Source: Micropterix aruncella (taxonomy: Eukaryota; Arthropoda; Insecta; Lepidoptera; Micropterigidae). From it: DNA of 64,000 bases. The notes under the pieces are model-generated. The model was not told where the DNA came from. It searched no databases and was given only the letters and a program-made list of their open reading frames with translations. Of the stretch, positions 10,270 through 21,085 are shown piece after piece; positions within the stretch are counted from its first letter, which is position 1, and each line of letters starts with the position of its first letter. The translations under genes and the position numbers were made by a program. Location of the stretch: NCBI GenBank assembly GCA_944548615.1, contig OX155963.1, forward strand, positions 25,243,336 to 25,307,335, in the 5' to 3' direction.

Positions 10270-11410
10270 GTTTAAATCGAATTGTGCATATGTGGGATGT
10301 GTGTGTATCGTTTTATTATTATTATTACTTTATTATTGTTTTTTTTATTAATATTATTTTATTAGTTTAATATTTAATATGTTGCAAATATATAGTGTTT
10401 TTTTATAAACTCTACGTAATATCTAATCTCTAATCTCCAGTAATGAACTTGAAATGTCATCTCGCAATCTTAAATAAGTGTCAAATCGCACACATAGGCA
10501 TAGGGGTAAGTCCAGTTAGCTGTTTAACCTGCCTCTGGTTGCATGGGATTGGGATTAATCAATTTGTCGCTTTATTTTATTAGAAAGTCATAATTTTTTC
10601 TTACGAAATCTTAGATATGACATGTAAATGAAATAAATATAAAAAAACGTTATGATGAGCGACGCAGCCGGTTTACTAGGATTGGGCGGTTGTTAAAAAA
10701 TTACCGGTTATTGATAACCGATTGCGTTTAAAAAAAAATCTATTATTAATTAGAATTTTATCTATGTCTCCCACGAAATACTGTTGAGACATAATATCAA
10801 GGGTACCGGTAAAGAATGTAATTTTTTTCGTCAGCCGATTTCAGGGATTAGTTGCGTTTAGACTGCTGCCCTTTAAAGACGTGTTTTGTGTTATATCGTT
10901 GACTTTATTTATCAGAAAAGATTAGTAAAATTATAATTTTATGCTCCGATTTACGACGGATGAGTTTTTACCTGTGAAAAATTTATTACAAATTTGATGC
11001 TTTATCATTTTTGACAAAAGAGACTGCAATATCTCCCACTAAAAACATTTGCGCTGTACTCAGTGATTATTTGGACGCTCGCAAACGTCAAAGATGGTTC
11101 AAGAAATTTCGATCGAGAATTTACCACATATAGAAAAATTCTCCCTTTCTTGATATTGATAGTTTACGTTATGTTTCATTGGAGGGGAGATTGTCTCTTT
11201 CCTCAATTATATTCCTCACGGCTACAGGGCGATATACACTGCGCCTGTGGTTAAATCAAAACTTTCATAAGTCAACAAAAGTTAAATTTTCCCCTCTATA
11301 ATGTTCACTCAGAATATTATACTCTAGTAAAATGCAAAAAGTGATTTCGATCTTCATTTTTCCAACAAATCTATTTTATATAACAGCAGCAGTCGACAGG
11401 ATTCTCATGG
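10270..11410. other. AT-rich region without genes
   Basis: Simple A/T-rich runs with TTATTATTATT tracts at 10310-10380. The only repeat-like signal is GGGGTAAGTCCAG at about 10505, resembling the left end of the pogo-like element. No coding or RNA signal. Confidence 0.4.
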
Positions 11411-11417
11411 TTAACAC

Positions 11418-11520
11418 TGTAACGTCCGAAGCGGTGTTGAAATACTGGTGCCCGTTAGATCACCGAAGCTAAGCAGCATCGGGCGTGGTCAGCGATTGAG
11501 TGGGTGACCGCCTGAGTATG
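11418..11520 (+). rRNA. 5S rRNA-like sequence, first 103 nt (interrupted)
   Basis: This aligns with arthropod 5S rRNA from the 5' stem onward. TGTAACGTCC stands at the 5' helix, then GATCACCGAAGCTAAGCAGC (internal promoter A-box region), ATCGGGCGTGGTCAG, and GTGGGTGACCGCCTGAGTAT (C-box region). It stops abruptly at 11520, where the tail of a SINE begins. The missing 3' end, CCACGTGATGTTATA, is found at 12450-12464, and its GATGTTATA can pair with the TGTAAC start. The two pieces sum to 118 nt, the normal 5S size. It is a pseudogene as it stands; it may originally have been a 5S gene copy or the head of a 5S-derived SINE. Confidence 0.75.
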
Positions 11521-11746
11521 TTTGTTTGTTTTTTCAGCGGGTTTGTCTGTTTGTTTGGGCGGGTCTGATATAGTTCGACAATCTCTTACAACCAACGCTA
11601 CGATAAAGTGTTTATATACATATATGTGTACATGTAACCTGTGTGTAAGTGTATGTCTTGTTATTGCATTCGGTAGACGCAACGCAAAATGGTGACCTAG
11701 CCGGGAATCGAACCTGGAACCTTACAATGTAAGATCAGACGACCTA
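11521..11746 (-). mobile_element. tRNA-derived SINE, copy 1, 3' portion (interrupted by X)
   Basis: On the minus strand this is the body and 3' tail of a SINE also found at 33340-33598 and 46028-46303. The tRNA-like B box reads GGTTCGATTCCCGGC (about 11699-11713), followed by a GGTCACCATTTTGCG-type junction and a body with TGCAATAACAAGACATACAC and GGTTGTAAGAGATTGTCG. The remaining head with the A box continues at 12411-12449. The copy inserted into a 5S-like sequence and was later split by element X. Confidence 0.85.
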
Positions 11747-12410
11747 CAGGGACTACAACGGGAGAACCTGTCACCTCAGGAAGTTTTAATGATATTAGAT
11801 TGTTCTTTCTTCCGTGAGGTGAAAGCAGAAGACTTAGGACGAAAACAGTTCACCGTCCAGTTACGCTAAACGCCCGTAAGAAGCCCACGACTTACCGCGA
11901 GATAGCCAGTTTAATCAACAGCGAGCCGACACTCGCGCCCTTACTACCAGTTGCAACCAGATTACTCCGGTCTCCCGGCTGGTCGCTTCGAGGTCGCTTG
12001 CGCAGTCCTCTCCCTTATGAAGCGGTAATACGGTGTCTACCGAATCTATTACGGACCACGGCGTCCTTTATCCGGCTTTTGACCCGGAATCGGGTAGCCG
12101 ATCGGTCGTTTTAAGAGCAGTTGCCGTAAGGTGAACAACTACCCCCGCTCTATAGAAGACAGTACTGTTCCCAGACCTCCCCGGCTGTCAGTAAGAATGC
12201 CCAATCGATTGCCTGACACCGCACGATGCGCAAGCCGTCCAGGAGCGCCCGAAGGTTGACTCCTAGGAGAAACTGGCCCGCAGGTCAGAGTCCTACCCGG
12301 GCTCGCACTTCTACGGGGAGGCCGCTGGATGGGTGTTTACCCGTGAGTTCGACCGACCCAAAACATATGGGTCTTAGTGGTCAACTGCAACAGAACCAAA
12401 AGCTCCCATT
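11747..12410 (+). mobile_element. Element X (664 bp), complete copy with 15-bp TSD
   Basis: A GC-rich (clearly above the AT-rich surroundings) element flanked by perfect AGATCAGACGACCTA at 11732-11746 and 12411-12425. Excising it and one TSD copy restores the SINE sequence seen in the other two copies, so the boundaries are exact. Homologous copies lie at 36235-36590 (5'-truncated) and 54752-55395 (inverted, near full length), with fragments at 6120, 6590 and 27385. A long TSD, variable 5' truncation and no terminal inverted repeats point to copying by target-primed reverse transcription, as for a SINE or short LINE derivative. No tRNA-like head or convincing ORF is visible, so its class is open. 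Confidence 0.85.
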
Positions 12411-12449
12411 AGATCAGACGACCTATTCGCTATGACACCGGGCCGTCCT
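12411..12449 (-). mobile_element. tRNA-derived SINE, copy 1, head (A-box side)
   Basis: This is the tRNA-like head of the SINE cut by element X, beginning with the second TSD copy. The A-box-like region is decayed here; in copy 3 the equivalent reads TGGCATAGTGGTTAGG on the minus strand. Confidence 0.75.
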
Positions 12450-12464
12450 GCCACGTGATGTTAT
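12450..12464 (+). rRNA. 5S rRNA-like sequence, last 15 nt
   Basis: This is the detached 3' end of the 5S-like sequence at 11418-11520. It aligns with the terminal CACGTG and helix-I strand of insect 5S rRNA. No T-run terminator follows, so transcription as a normal 5S gene is unlikely. Confidence 0.55.
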
Positions 12465-13190
12465 AAAAGCCGGCCACCTATAAAATACTTGTTAGACTTT
12501 AAGGTGGGCCGTTACAGTAAAAGGGTTATAAAGGAGGGGGAAAACCCTTTTGCAAATACAACTGTACCTGATTACACGTTCCAGAAAACAAAAACTGGTA
12601 TACATATCAACGTTTCTCAAGACCTTTTTAACTGCCTGGCTCAAAAACAGCAATCACCGTTGTCGAGTAGCTAATTACGAAGAAGTGCAGTAAGCATGAG
12701 TACTTAGATACTCGACATTGCACTCCCGTTTTATGTAACTTGGTACTTATATTCAACGTTCATCCACTCGTATCTTGCGCCGACAACAAAAGGCGAGCCG
12801 TACCTAGCAGTGTGAAGCCGTTGAAAAGTTATAGCATTCTGTTCTCGCGCTGTCGGAAAACGTAAACTTCGTCGAGTGCAAACCGTAATATGTATGATTG
12901 CAGCGGCGCATTCGTTATAATGCTTTTGAACGGGCGTGGAAGGAGACAGGGTGGCCCGCGGCGCGGCAGACGACTCGCCCTGAATGGGGTGGCTCGGGAT
13001 AAACTTTGACATATGTTTATATGAGTGAAAGGTGTGAGTGTGGTGCATAGGCGTGCTAACGCGATGCGGTGTATTCCACGTTAGGGCGGACATTTTGTTT
13101 TTTTTTATTTCAACTGAAAACCACGTTTTCTACAGTACAAATATACTCAGCTGCGGAAGTTTTGAAATTACTGCGTCGTTCAATAAAAAG
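12465..13190. other. Unassigned; no gene recognised
   Basis: Mixed-composition sequence with ORFs of 61-120 codons that show no domain and overlap one another. No repeat shared with the rest of the window was found. Confidence 0.4.
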
Positions 13191-14055
13191 TAATGTTGGC
13201 CCGTATTCCGTTTCTCGAGGGCTTAAACTAAGCTGGTGCTAAAAATTAAGAACTTAAGCACCATCGTTATTTTGTTGGTATTCAGTTTCATCAAAATGAA
13301 GAACCGGTCTTAAATCTTAAAATTTCCGTTTTGTCTATGGCCGTTCTAAAGCGGGCTTTAATTTTGGCAGCTCGCCGCCCGGTCAGTCGCCCGATCGCTC
13401 GCCGCCGCGCCGTTTCGTGTTTGTGTGTCGATTCGCGTTTTCGTTTGTTTTGAAATAAAATGCCGAACAATAATAAACAGAATGTGCCTAAACAAGAATA
13501 TACAGGGCGATTTATCATAAATCTACAAAAAAAAATACACAGGATTAGATATGATATGAATAAACGGGGCAAGATATAGATATGAATAACAGGGCAAGAT
13601 ATATAATAAACGATTACATTACATTACATTACATTTACGTCGTGTCCAATTGGTGGCTAAAAACCGCTCTTGGACGTGTCAAAATATTTCTGTTTTAAGT
13701 AGTAAGTGTCATTACTACTTTAATCTTTACGTTACATACATATATTAATTTTAAAAAATATACAGTATCTAAGAAACTTTGGAACCTACTAAAAGTTATT
13801 CGTCGTAGAATCGTATTTCAAAACAAATTAAAGAATAGTCAATGGCTACCTACTAAACACACAATAATTAAAATAGTCAGTTAAAAAGTTGAATAATCAA
13901 AGCAGAAGCCTAACAATTGAAATAGTCAATAAATCAAATATATACGTACTAAAAACTGTACATAGTAACATCCAAAGTAGTAAGTAATTTGTTAAATAAT
14001 CAAACTAAAGCTAAATCTTAAATTTAAATACTAGAAGTACATATATAATTATCAT

Positions 14056-16419
14056 TCAAATTGGTACAATATTTGCAAAGTCATGGCCCTCGAATTCGGT
14101 CAGATTATAGAAAGGGTGGCCTATCAGCATCTCCTTAATGTTTTTTTTAAATTGTTTGTCCTCCAGTTGTTTGATAGTGGTAGGGAGTAAATTGTAGAAT
14201 TTAATGCTAAGGTATAAGTAGCTCTTCTGTACTTTTGCCAGTCTTGTTCGGGGTACGCATAAAAGGGAATTACCGCGTGTATGGTAAGAGTGAATGTCCG
14301 CTCTAGTTGCGGTTTCTGTTAGGTGCTGTCTGGTATACATTAAGCACTGGTATATGAACGCCGAATACATGGTCATTATCTTTGCCTTACTGAAGTATGC
14401 TCTGCATGAGGTCCTGGGCGTTAGCTGATAGATGCTGCGCAGTGCTCTTTTTTGCAATAGGAAGATTCTTTTACTGTTTGCGGCATTTCCCCAAAATAGT
14501 AGTCCATAAGTCATTAATGAGCCGAAATACGCAAAATACACTGATTTGGCTGCCGCGAAGCCACAAAGACTTCTGATTTTTTTTATTGAGTATATAGAAC
14601 TACAAAACTTACTAGCTAATTCATCAATATGGGTATTCCATTTTAATTTGCTGTCAATTCTTAAACCTAAAAAATTTATATCTTCTGTGATGTCAATTTT
14701 GAAATAGTCATATAATTCATTTAAATAGTCGAAATTGGTCGGTCTTAAGCGAAAGGGAATTATTTTTGATTTTGTAATATTTAGACGTAATTCATTAGCA
14801 TTAAACCAAATTAAGAGTTGTTCAATTGTATATCTAATCCTACTTACTAATGATTTCTTATCCTTGTCACAGAAGATAAGGGATGTGTCATCTGCAAACA
14901 GTGTAATGTCATCATTCTCGAATGACACACATCCCGGCAAGTCATTGGTGTACACTAAAAATAAAAATGGACCTAATATGGAGCCTTGAGGTACACCCTT
15001 TGATACAAGAATCGGTTTGCTTCTTGTTCCATTTACCTCTGTCGTTTGATACCTATTTTGTAGGTATGATTGAATTAAATTTAGCCCTTTGCCTCTAATT
15101 CCATAGTGTTCTAATTTATTCAGGAGAATATTGTGATTGACGCAATCAAATGCTTTTGATAAGTCACAAAATAGACCAATTACTATTTTTGAATCGTCCA
15201 ACCCATTTAATAACTTATGGAGTAGCTTCGATGCAGCATTAACAGTCGATAGTCCTGCCCGAAAACCAAACTGTTTACTGTTAATAACGTCATGAGTGTC
15301 GAAAAATTTTGTGAGGCGGTTTAATATTATTTTTTCAAAAATTTTGCTGAAAGCCGGTAATATGGATATCGGTCTATAGCTATCTATGTTTTCACGACAC
15401 CCTTTTTTGAACACAGGTATTATTTTAGCCATTTTTAATTTATCCGGAAAGGAGCCTTCTTCTATACATGAATTGAAGAGAGCGCAAAGATAATCTGCAA
15501 GTGCAGGCATTGATGACTTTAGTAACCGGCTGGACACATACCACATGTCAGTTGACGACTTGGGCTTAAGTGATTGGGCTACTTTAATAATCTCCTCCCT
15601 AGTCACCGAAGTCAAGAGACAACACTCAGCGGTTCTGGGTCGGAATTTTTCCAAAATTTTAATGGCTGAAGTCGGACCCGTTGAGGGATTAGACGATGTG
15701 CTACCGCCGATAGCCTCAAAATAATTGTTAAACAATTCAGCAACTGTATTGGGATTGTCGTAATGGTAATTATTTACATTCAAAGAGACACTGGAGGCCA
15801 TCGACATCTGTTGCGAGGTCTCTGACCTAATCACATCCCAAGAAGCCTTAATTTTATTTGTAGATGTTTTAATAACTCCCTCTAAATACATTTGTTTGGC
15901 CATCCAAACCACATTTTTGTATATCTTCTTGTATTTTTTAACATAATTTTTTAATTTGGCATCATTACTGTTTAATAAGTTTCCGTGGAGGATTAGCATT
16001 CGTTGTTTTGATATCTTTATACCCTTTGTTGCCCAGTCATTAAAATTCTTTTTTGTCTTTTGTGTTACCTGCTTTACGGGCATTATATGGTTTAGTGAAG
16101 TTATATATTTGTTGAGAAACCTATCAAAAGAAGCATTAGGGTCAGTAATAATATTACAATGTAGGGGTGTGTTCATTAAGGCTTTTTGGAGATGCTCCAG
16201 ATTAGAAGTCGTAATTATTCTCTTAGCTATGCTCGTAGATGCAGTCGCTTTACATTTATGGGACCAATTTAATTGTTGTCCGCCATGGTCTGAAATACTG
16301 CACGTTATCTCATTGGCAGTGAAGTCACTAATATTTGTAAAAATGTTATCAATACACGTGCTAGAGACTTTATTTATTCTAGTCGGAAAATTTACGGCTT
16401 TTTTCATATTAAAGGACAA
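14056..16419 (-). pseudogene. LINE-B reverse transcriptase ORF (787 codons)
   Basis: The protein copies the element's RNA into DNA at a nicked target. Motifs in order are the C-terminal endonuclease residues (SDHGGQQLNWSHK), a linker, the fingers region SYRPISILPAFSKIFEK, the catalytic palm FCDLSKAFDCVNH and GVPQGSILGP, then the FADDTSLIF box carrying the active-site aspartates (about 14875-14905). After these come the NFLGLRIDSKLKWN thumb motif and a C-terminal SIKFYNLLP block. This part is uninterrupted. However, the upstream endonuclease is frameshifted relative to it at about 16440, so the element cannot make a complete ORF2 protein. The start codon chosen by ORF calling lies inside the domain and is not a real start. 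Confidence 0.88.
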
Positions 16420-16441
16420 AAATAGATCAATTAGTGCTTCA

Positions 16442-17058
16442 CTACCAGATGAGTTTATCGAGAATTATGAGAGATTTATTTTCTTTGGTAAGCTTCTCTA
16501 TTACTATTTCCAGTACATTTATAAATTGATTAAAATCAGATAGAGGTGGCCTATAGAAACAAACAACATTTGCAGAGAATTTAGATATGGAAACGCAACT
16601 TATTTCGATATTTTTTTCGACAGAGAAGGTGCAAATGTCATGCCTAGCTTTAAAATCTCTGTTACTTTTTACGAAGATAGCTGAGCCACCTCTAATCGCA
16701 GTGGATCTATTATAATAAGAAGCTAATGTATAACCTGGTATAATTATAGTATTTTGCTGGCCTTCTTTTATCCAGGTTTCACTAGCACAAAATACATCAA
16801 CGTTATGTTCTTCTAAGGTTAATCCAATATCAAGAGTCTTATTTTCTAATCCCTGCATATTTTGATGAATCAAACTTAACAGCAGTTCGTCATTTCGGGT
16901 AGAACAGGATTTGCTGGTCACGTTGGTAGATTGTTCGCGTATCGGCTTCCTCCGTTTTTTGAAGACCTTGTTGGGTGATCCTGGGTAATGGTGAGAATGC
17001 TCTCTTTTACCTTTGAGCAAAATTTCTTTTTCCCGTTTACGTTTACTTACGATATGAT
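16442..17058 (-). pseudogene. LINE-B endonuclease domain, catalytic motif deleted
   Basis: On the minus strand this reads LSLIHQNMQGLENK, then SETWIKEG (the glutamate motif of APE-type endonucleases), a GGSAIFVKSN strand and CFYRPP. It then jumps from SLIIL directly into sequence that belongs after the GDFN motif. Comparison with LINE-A, which has IILCADFNVNFLEKS at the same point, shows that roughly 29 nt including the catalytic aspartate and asparagine codons are missing. The loss also shifts the frame, giving a stop after DKLIW. The frame is open to the 5' edge of the element at 17058. Confidence 0.8.
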
Positions 17059-17554
17059 TAATAAACGATTACTGACGATAATCTTCGCTCATCATCCCTT
17101 CTTCGATTTAAAAGCCAATGCAGAGCAAACATCTTTGAAAATTGCAATACGAAAAGTCTTCGGAATCACAATAAAAAACAAATTACACGGCTGTCAGACG
17201 AAGACTGATCGATTTTCGACCGTTCTTAGATAAGATCCCGAACAAGACCTATCCGCCATGACAGTTGTAGAAACGGAATACCAAAAAGGGTCTCGACGGT
17301 GCTTAACGTCAATTTAAGCACCTGATGATCTCTACATAAGCACGCGTCAGTTAGGACCTATGAAAGCGAATACCAAAATGTCACTTTAAAATTAAGCGTC
17401 GTTTTAGCGCCTTTATAGACCCCAATTTAGGCACCTGCAAGAAACGGAATACGAGCCAATGAGTAAGATGAAATTAACTTTTATTAAATTTTCCTTTATT
17501 TTTCGACAGTTGCCGCTTAGGCCTATTTTTTAATTTATTAACGTATAGCACGAG

Positions 17555-18265
17555 AAATTATTATTATTGATAATAATAAAACGCTTTATTCGTAAGAAAA
17601 GGCAAGCTTATTGCCTGCAGCCAATATTTTACAGCTAACCTATCTATTGTATGAACATTATTTGTGAGTAGACGCTATATTAACCTATATAAAGAGTATG
17701 ACAAATACAAAAAAAAAATAAGAGGAAAGTATATATTTAACTCTTTGTAGGCATAGAATGTGCCACACCAAAATACTACAAACTAACATCTATAAGGACG
17801 CAAATGTTTAAAAAGAAGAATAGGAAGGGAAAGAAAATTTATGTGGAAGATTCAAATGTTCTCTGAGTCTGTTTTTAAAACATGTTACTCTTGGCCCGGT
17901 TCTCACATTTTTCGGCAAAGCATTCCAAAGACGGACTCCATGCACGGTGAAAGAGAATGAGAAGAAGTCAGTGCTGTGATCAGGCATAGAGAGTAGCAGG
18001 TTATCTGTTGATCCCAGAGGGCGTTCATGAGCCGATAACGCAGTAAATCTGCCGGTGTAATAATTAGGAGCGACGCCCTCTAATATCTTGAAAAGCATGC
18101 AAAGAACTCTCATGTCTTTTTTCTCCCCGGGTTGACATCCAAGTGAAGCTTCTCTCTGAACTCTGTGATGTGGTCAAATTTTCTGAGGCCATGGATGTAA
18201 CGAATGCAGATATTTTGGAGACGCTTAACTTTGTGAGGTCGAGAAATGCGACATATCCTGCAGAA
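17555..18265 (-). pseudogene. LINE 3' fragment (reverse transcriptase C-terminus and 3' UTR)
   Basis: On the minus strand, 18265-17808 reads RPHKVKRLQNICIRYIHGLR, then LFKILEGVAPNYY and LWNALPKNVRTGPRVTCFKN. This is the tail of a Jockey/CR1-group reverse transcriptase, where the LWN-LP motif sits near the C-terminus. A stop follows near 17808, then about 250 bp of AT-rich 3' UTR ending in AATAAT-type repeats at 17560. It is a different family from LINE-B next door. The 5' truncation point is about 18265. Confidence 0.75.
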
Positions 18266-18269
18266 TTAC

Positions 18270-20515
18270 AAAAAAAATCGTGTTTGTACCAGTATCAAAA
18301 AATAAAATTAGTCTTGATCACTACGTCAACGCGGCCTAACTAGGCCTAGACCTGTACTAAGGCAGGCGTACCAGAAAATATTTTACCCGTGCACACGTTT
18401 AGTTAAAAATAAAAGAAAAAAACAAGCGAAATCTAATTAGGTACCTAGTGCATTAAGGTACGATTAGTCCGTACCGCGAAGCAGTGTTAAACGATGTTAG
18501 TTATAACTCGCGGCAACGCGAATAATACGTGAGTCCTAGCACGACAGTAATTGCCGGGTTCAAACAAACCAATTCTTCTAAGGATGATCGGATTATCAAC
18601 GAAATCCTTAAGCAGTTTATATATCTGGCAGATCGCCGGAAATCTATTCTTACGCTTAGTGAGTTTTACCCAACCCTCCCTAGAATAAATGCTGTAGGGT
18701 ATAGGAACGGAAAATAAAGCAATTATGTGCACTCATAAAGCATGTCTGTACACTCCAGCCTGAATATGTAATTATTTTCGTAAGGACTCCGTCCCAATCC
18801 CAAATTTTATGAAGAAAATGGACTCTCGTCGACTGACGAAAGTCCCAGGTTTTATGCATTTTCAAAGCTGTTTGCCAGGATATTGGATAGGCGGCCGTAA
18901 TGTAGGTAATACTCGTTTGTTTACGGCCCAAATTAAACCGCTGCCCTAAATAATAATGTACGCACTATGCATTAGGGGCGCCTTCGGTGTTTCGTTTGTA
19001 TTTAGTCGGGGCTTCGTGTGCGTTGAAAGATCATCCCGAGCAAACTTACCACTTTCCACTTTGATCTACCCGACGAAAAGTAGCGGCGTCGGTCAAGCAG
19101 CGGGGGGCGTCCGTGTCTTGGGGAGGAGGTCAGCATTTACTGAGGCTAACCGAACTGGGAGTAAGACTAGCCGCTCGAACGATAACCTCGTAACATGGAA
19201 ACGACCATATCTAAAGAATTTTAGCTTTATGATTTAAAAAAAATATATAAGCATTAATTTTAAAAACAAGTTTCTAAGCGAATCTCTCGATAAGGAACAA
19301 ATTTAAAATTTGGACAATTTACAATTTGGAAAAAATGCTCATTGCCTTGGACATTAGGGCTTTAAACTGATTTCAAAAACTTTCAGGCGCGATTACTTCT
19401 ACAACGTAAGCGGTGAGTATGCTTTATTTTAATTTCATTATATTTACTGGTTAATTCTCTGGCGCTTTGCCACATTTTTTATTTAGGCCCTAAATTAATT
19501 GCAATTAATTAAAACGTGTAAGCGCTCTGTAAGTTACGTTAAATATGCTTTACCACTAATACCCAAATACAACCACTGCGCAGAGTTATTCTGTGCTAGC
19601 GCTGTGATCGAGAGATTAGTATGCGCCCGGTCGCAGGCGCGAGCGGACGTGGAAACAATCTGTGCCTGACGCTTCGTCAACGCTGGATTTTTATTGGTGA
19701 AACCCTACAAAACTGACCCCGTCTATTTCTTCGCGTGTCCGCCGATTTCGGATATTTTTCTGAGGTCTCATGTCGCTTTAATAAAGCCCTACTTACATTA
19801 CGAAACTCATGCATGCTGAAATTCATTTCATGAAACTAATTTCAATACGTATGGAACTGAAAATTAGTGTCGTGAAATATTCAGTATCGCAGCAGCCATA
19901 GCACCGGCAGTATCAAATCTTAACACATCGACACAATAACAACAAACGCATGTCCGCCGAACTAGGTTGAATGTCGCATTTACACGACTAGTTGCATGCC
20001 ACTAGCTTCACAGAAAATTTGTCTGGTTCTGCGGATGTGACTGCAATTTAAATTTAGTATGTGAAAATGTAAGAAAATTCGTGTTTAAACACCTTTTTAG
20101 AAAAAAACTCTAAAAACGTCAGCGAAGATTTTTATATTCTACGATCGCAAAATTACTGTAGAATTTAAATACGAATAGGTACATATAGATTAGCTGCGAG
20201 GATTTCAAGTTTGCTGATAGGATTTTTTTTTGAAAGGTGTCGCTGTATTTATTTTTATTTATTTATTTAGTATAATAGGTACCCAAACAATACTCTAATA
20301 ATACATTGGTTATCGGTAATATTTTTACATTATTACTAATTAGAGTATAATATGTTATGCGTACTCTGCATGCTTAATTAATAATTGCGTATGTGCCGTT
20401 TATCTCATGATTCACAAAAGAAGTATCAGTACAAAAAAAATAATATCGTTAAAAAATATCAAAACAAAAACTAAAAATTTTAGAAATAAGTTTACAGTAA
20501 ATTCGAAAAAACAAA
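18270..20515. other. Unassigned 2.2-kb region
   Basis: No convincing gene. ORFs of 60-93 codons lack domains and overlap on both strands. 18960-19200 is more GC-rich than its surroundings. 20235-20275 has TTTAT/ATTT runs. Inverted ATTTCATG-type words occur at 19810-19880 but form no extended repeat. Confidence 0.4.
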
Positions 20516-20516
20516 T

Positions 20517-20812
20517 AATCCTTGGAGTAAATGGGTATTTTCATGGATGCATCTGTCTCTTTTGCAGGATTTTCGGCGACATCGACCTTAAAGTACTATA
20601 ACTACGAAACTACTACACCAATCATAAAAAGAATAACTGCACAATGATTGCATTGAAATTTCGAATATAGAATATTAAAATATCATTTTGTAAAACAATT
20701 AGATAATTATGAATAAATATGAGAACGTCAAAGAAGTGAAAAAAACGCGGAACTAGATCTGGTCGTATCATACTCAACGGATAATTGTTTCAGAACCAGA
20801 TTTGGTCGTATC
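20517..20812 (+). repeat. Repeat Y, copy 2
   Basis: Same orientation and nearly the same sequence as 9301-9600, about 11.2 kb away. It lies immediately beyond the 3' end of the LINE-C ORF. The terminal tandem ACCAGAT-type units differ slightly (TCGTATCATACTC in place of TCGACTCGTACTC). Confidence 0.85.
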
Positions 20813-20954
20813 ATAATAGAAAAAAAAATAATTTGATATCAAATATTGCCTGGAATAAAATAATAAAAAGATACGGTAAATTATCAATTTGCCCCATAAT
20901 ACGCTATTTAGAATGAACTTAACTGCTAATGGTCGCAGGTTAAAGAAATCAATC

Positions 20955-21085
20955 AAAAAAGAAAAGAATGAATGTTATCGGTTATAGTGTTGTATAACCG
21001 GCATGTGCGTGAGATAGAATTGTGGAAAGATTGATTTGTCTGCGAAGTGGGAAGGTGAAATGTTAGGTGCTGCCTCAGTTGCCTG
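20955..21085 (-). pseudogene. LINE-C reverse transcriptase, C-terminal end (downstream piece)
   Basis: On the minus strand this reads RQLRQHLTFHLPTSQTNQSF, then SRTCRLYN and a stop at about 20955. It is the extreme C-terminus of a non-LTR reverse transcriptase, where an FxVP motif precedes an R/H-rich block and RxxRLYN. The preceding FNVPS lies at 31345-31360, on the other side of the 10.26-kb transposon. The reading frame resumes exactly after removal of that transposon and one TG dinucleotide. Confidence 0.8.

Larger units (their letters stand above)
13618..17058 (-). mobile_element. CR1/Jockey-like LINE (LINE-B), 3.44 kb, 14-bp TSD
   Basis: This non-LTR retrotransposon is flanked by TAATAAACGATTAC at 13604-13617 and 17059-17072. 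On the minus strand it runs from an ORF open at the 5' edge (endonuclease) through reverse transcriptase, a 3' untranslated region of about 400 bp, and a terminal TGTAA tandem repeat (13618-13636) in place of poly(A). No ORF1 is present, so it is either 5'-truncated or lacks one. Microsatellite-like 3' tails are characteristic of CR1/L2-type LINEs, which fits the protein style. The clade call is from motif resemblance only. Confidence 0.85.
13196..17459. mobile_element. Inverted-repeat DNA element split by a LINE (about 0.8 kb without it)
   Basis: The outer ends are inverted repeats: TTGGCCCGTATTCCGTTTCT at 13196-13215 and its near-exact complement at 17440-17459. Subterminal blocks are also inverted (GGTATTC, GCTTAAG, AAGCACC). 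Subtracting the inserted LINE (13618-17058) and one 14-bp TSD leaves roughly 0.8 kb, a plausible non-autonomous DNA element. The target duplication of the outer element is not clear (only TG is shared), so the superfamily is unassigned. Confidence 0.55.

Noticed and set aside
15956..16543. 195-codon plus-strand ORF
   Set aside because: Antisense shadow of the LINE-B reverse transcriptase/endonuclease.
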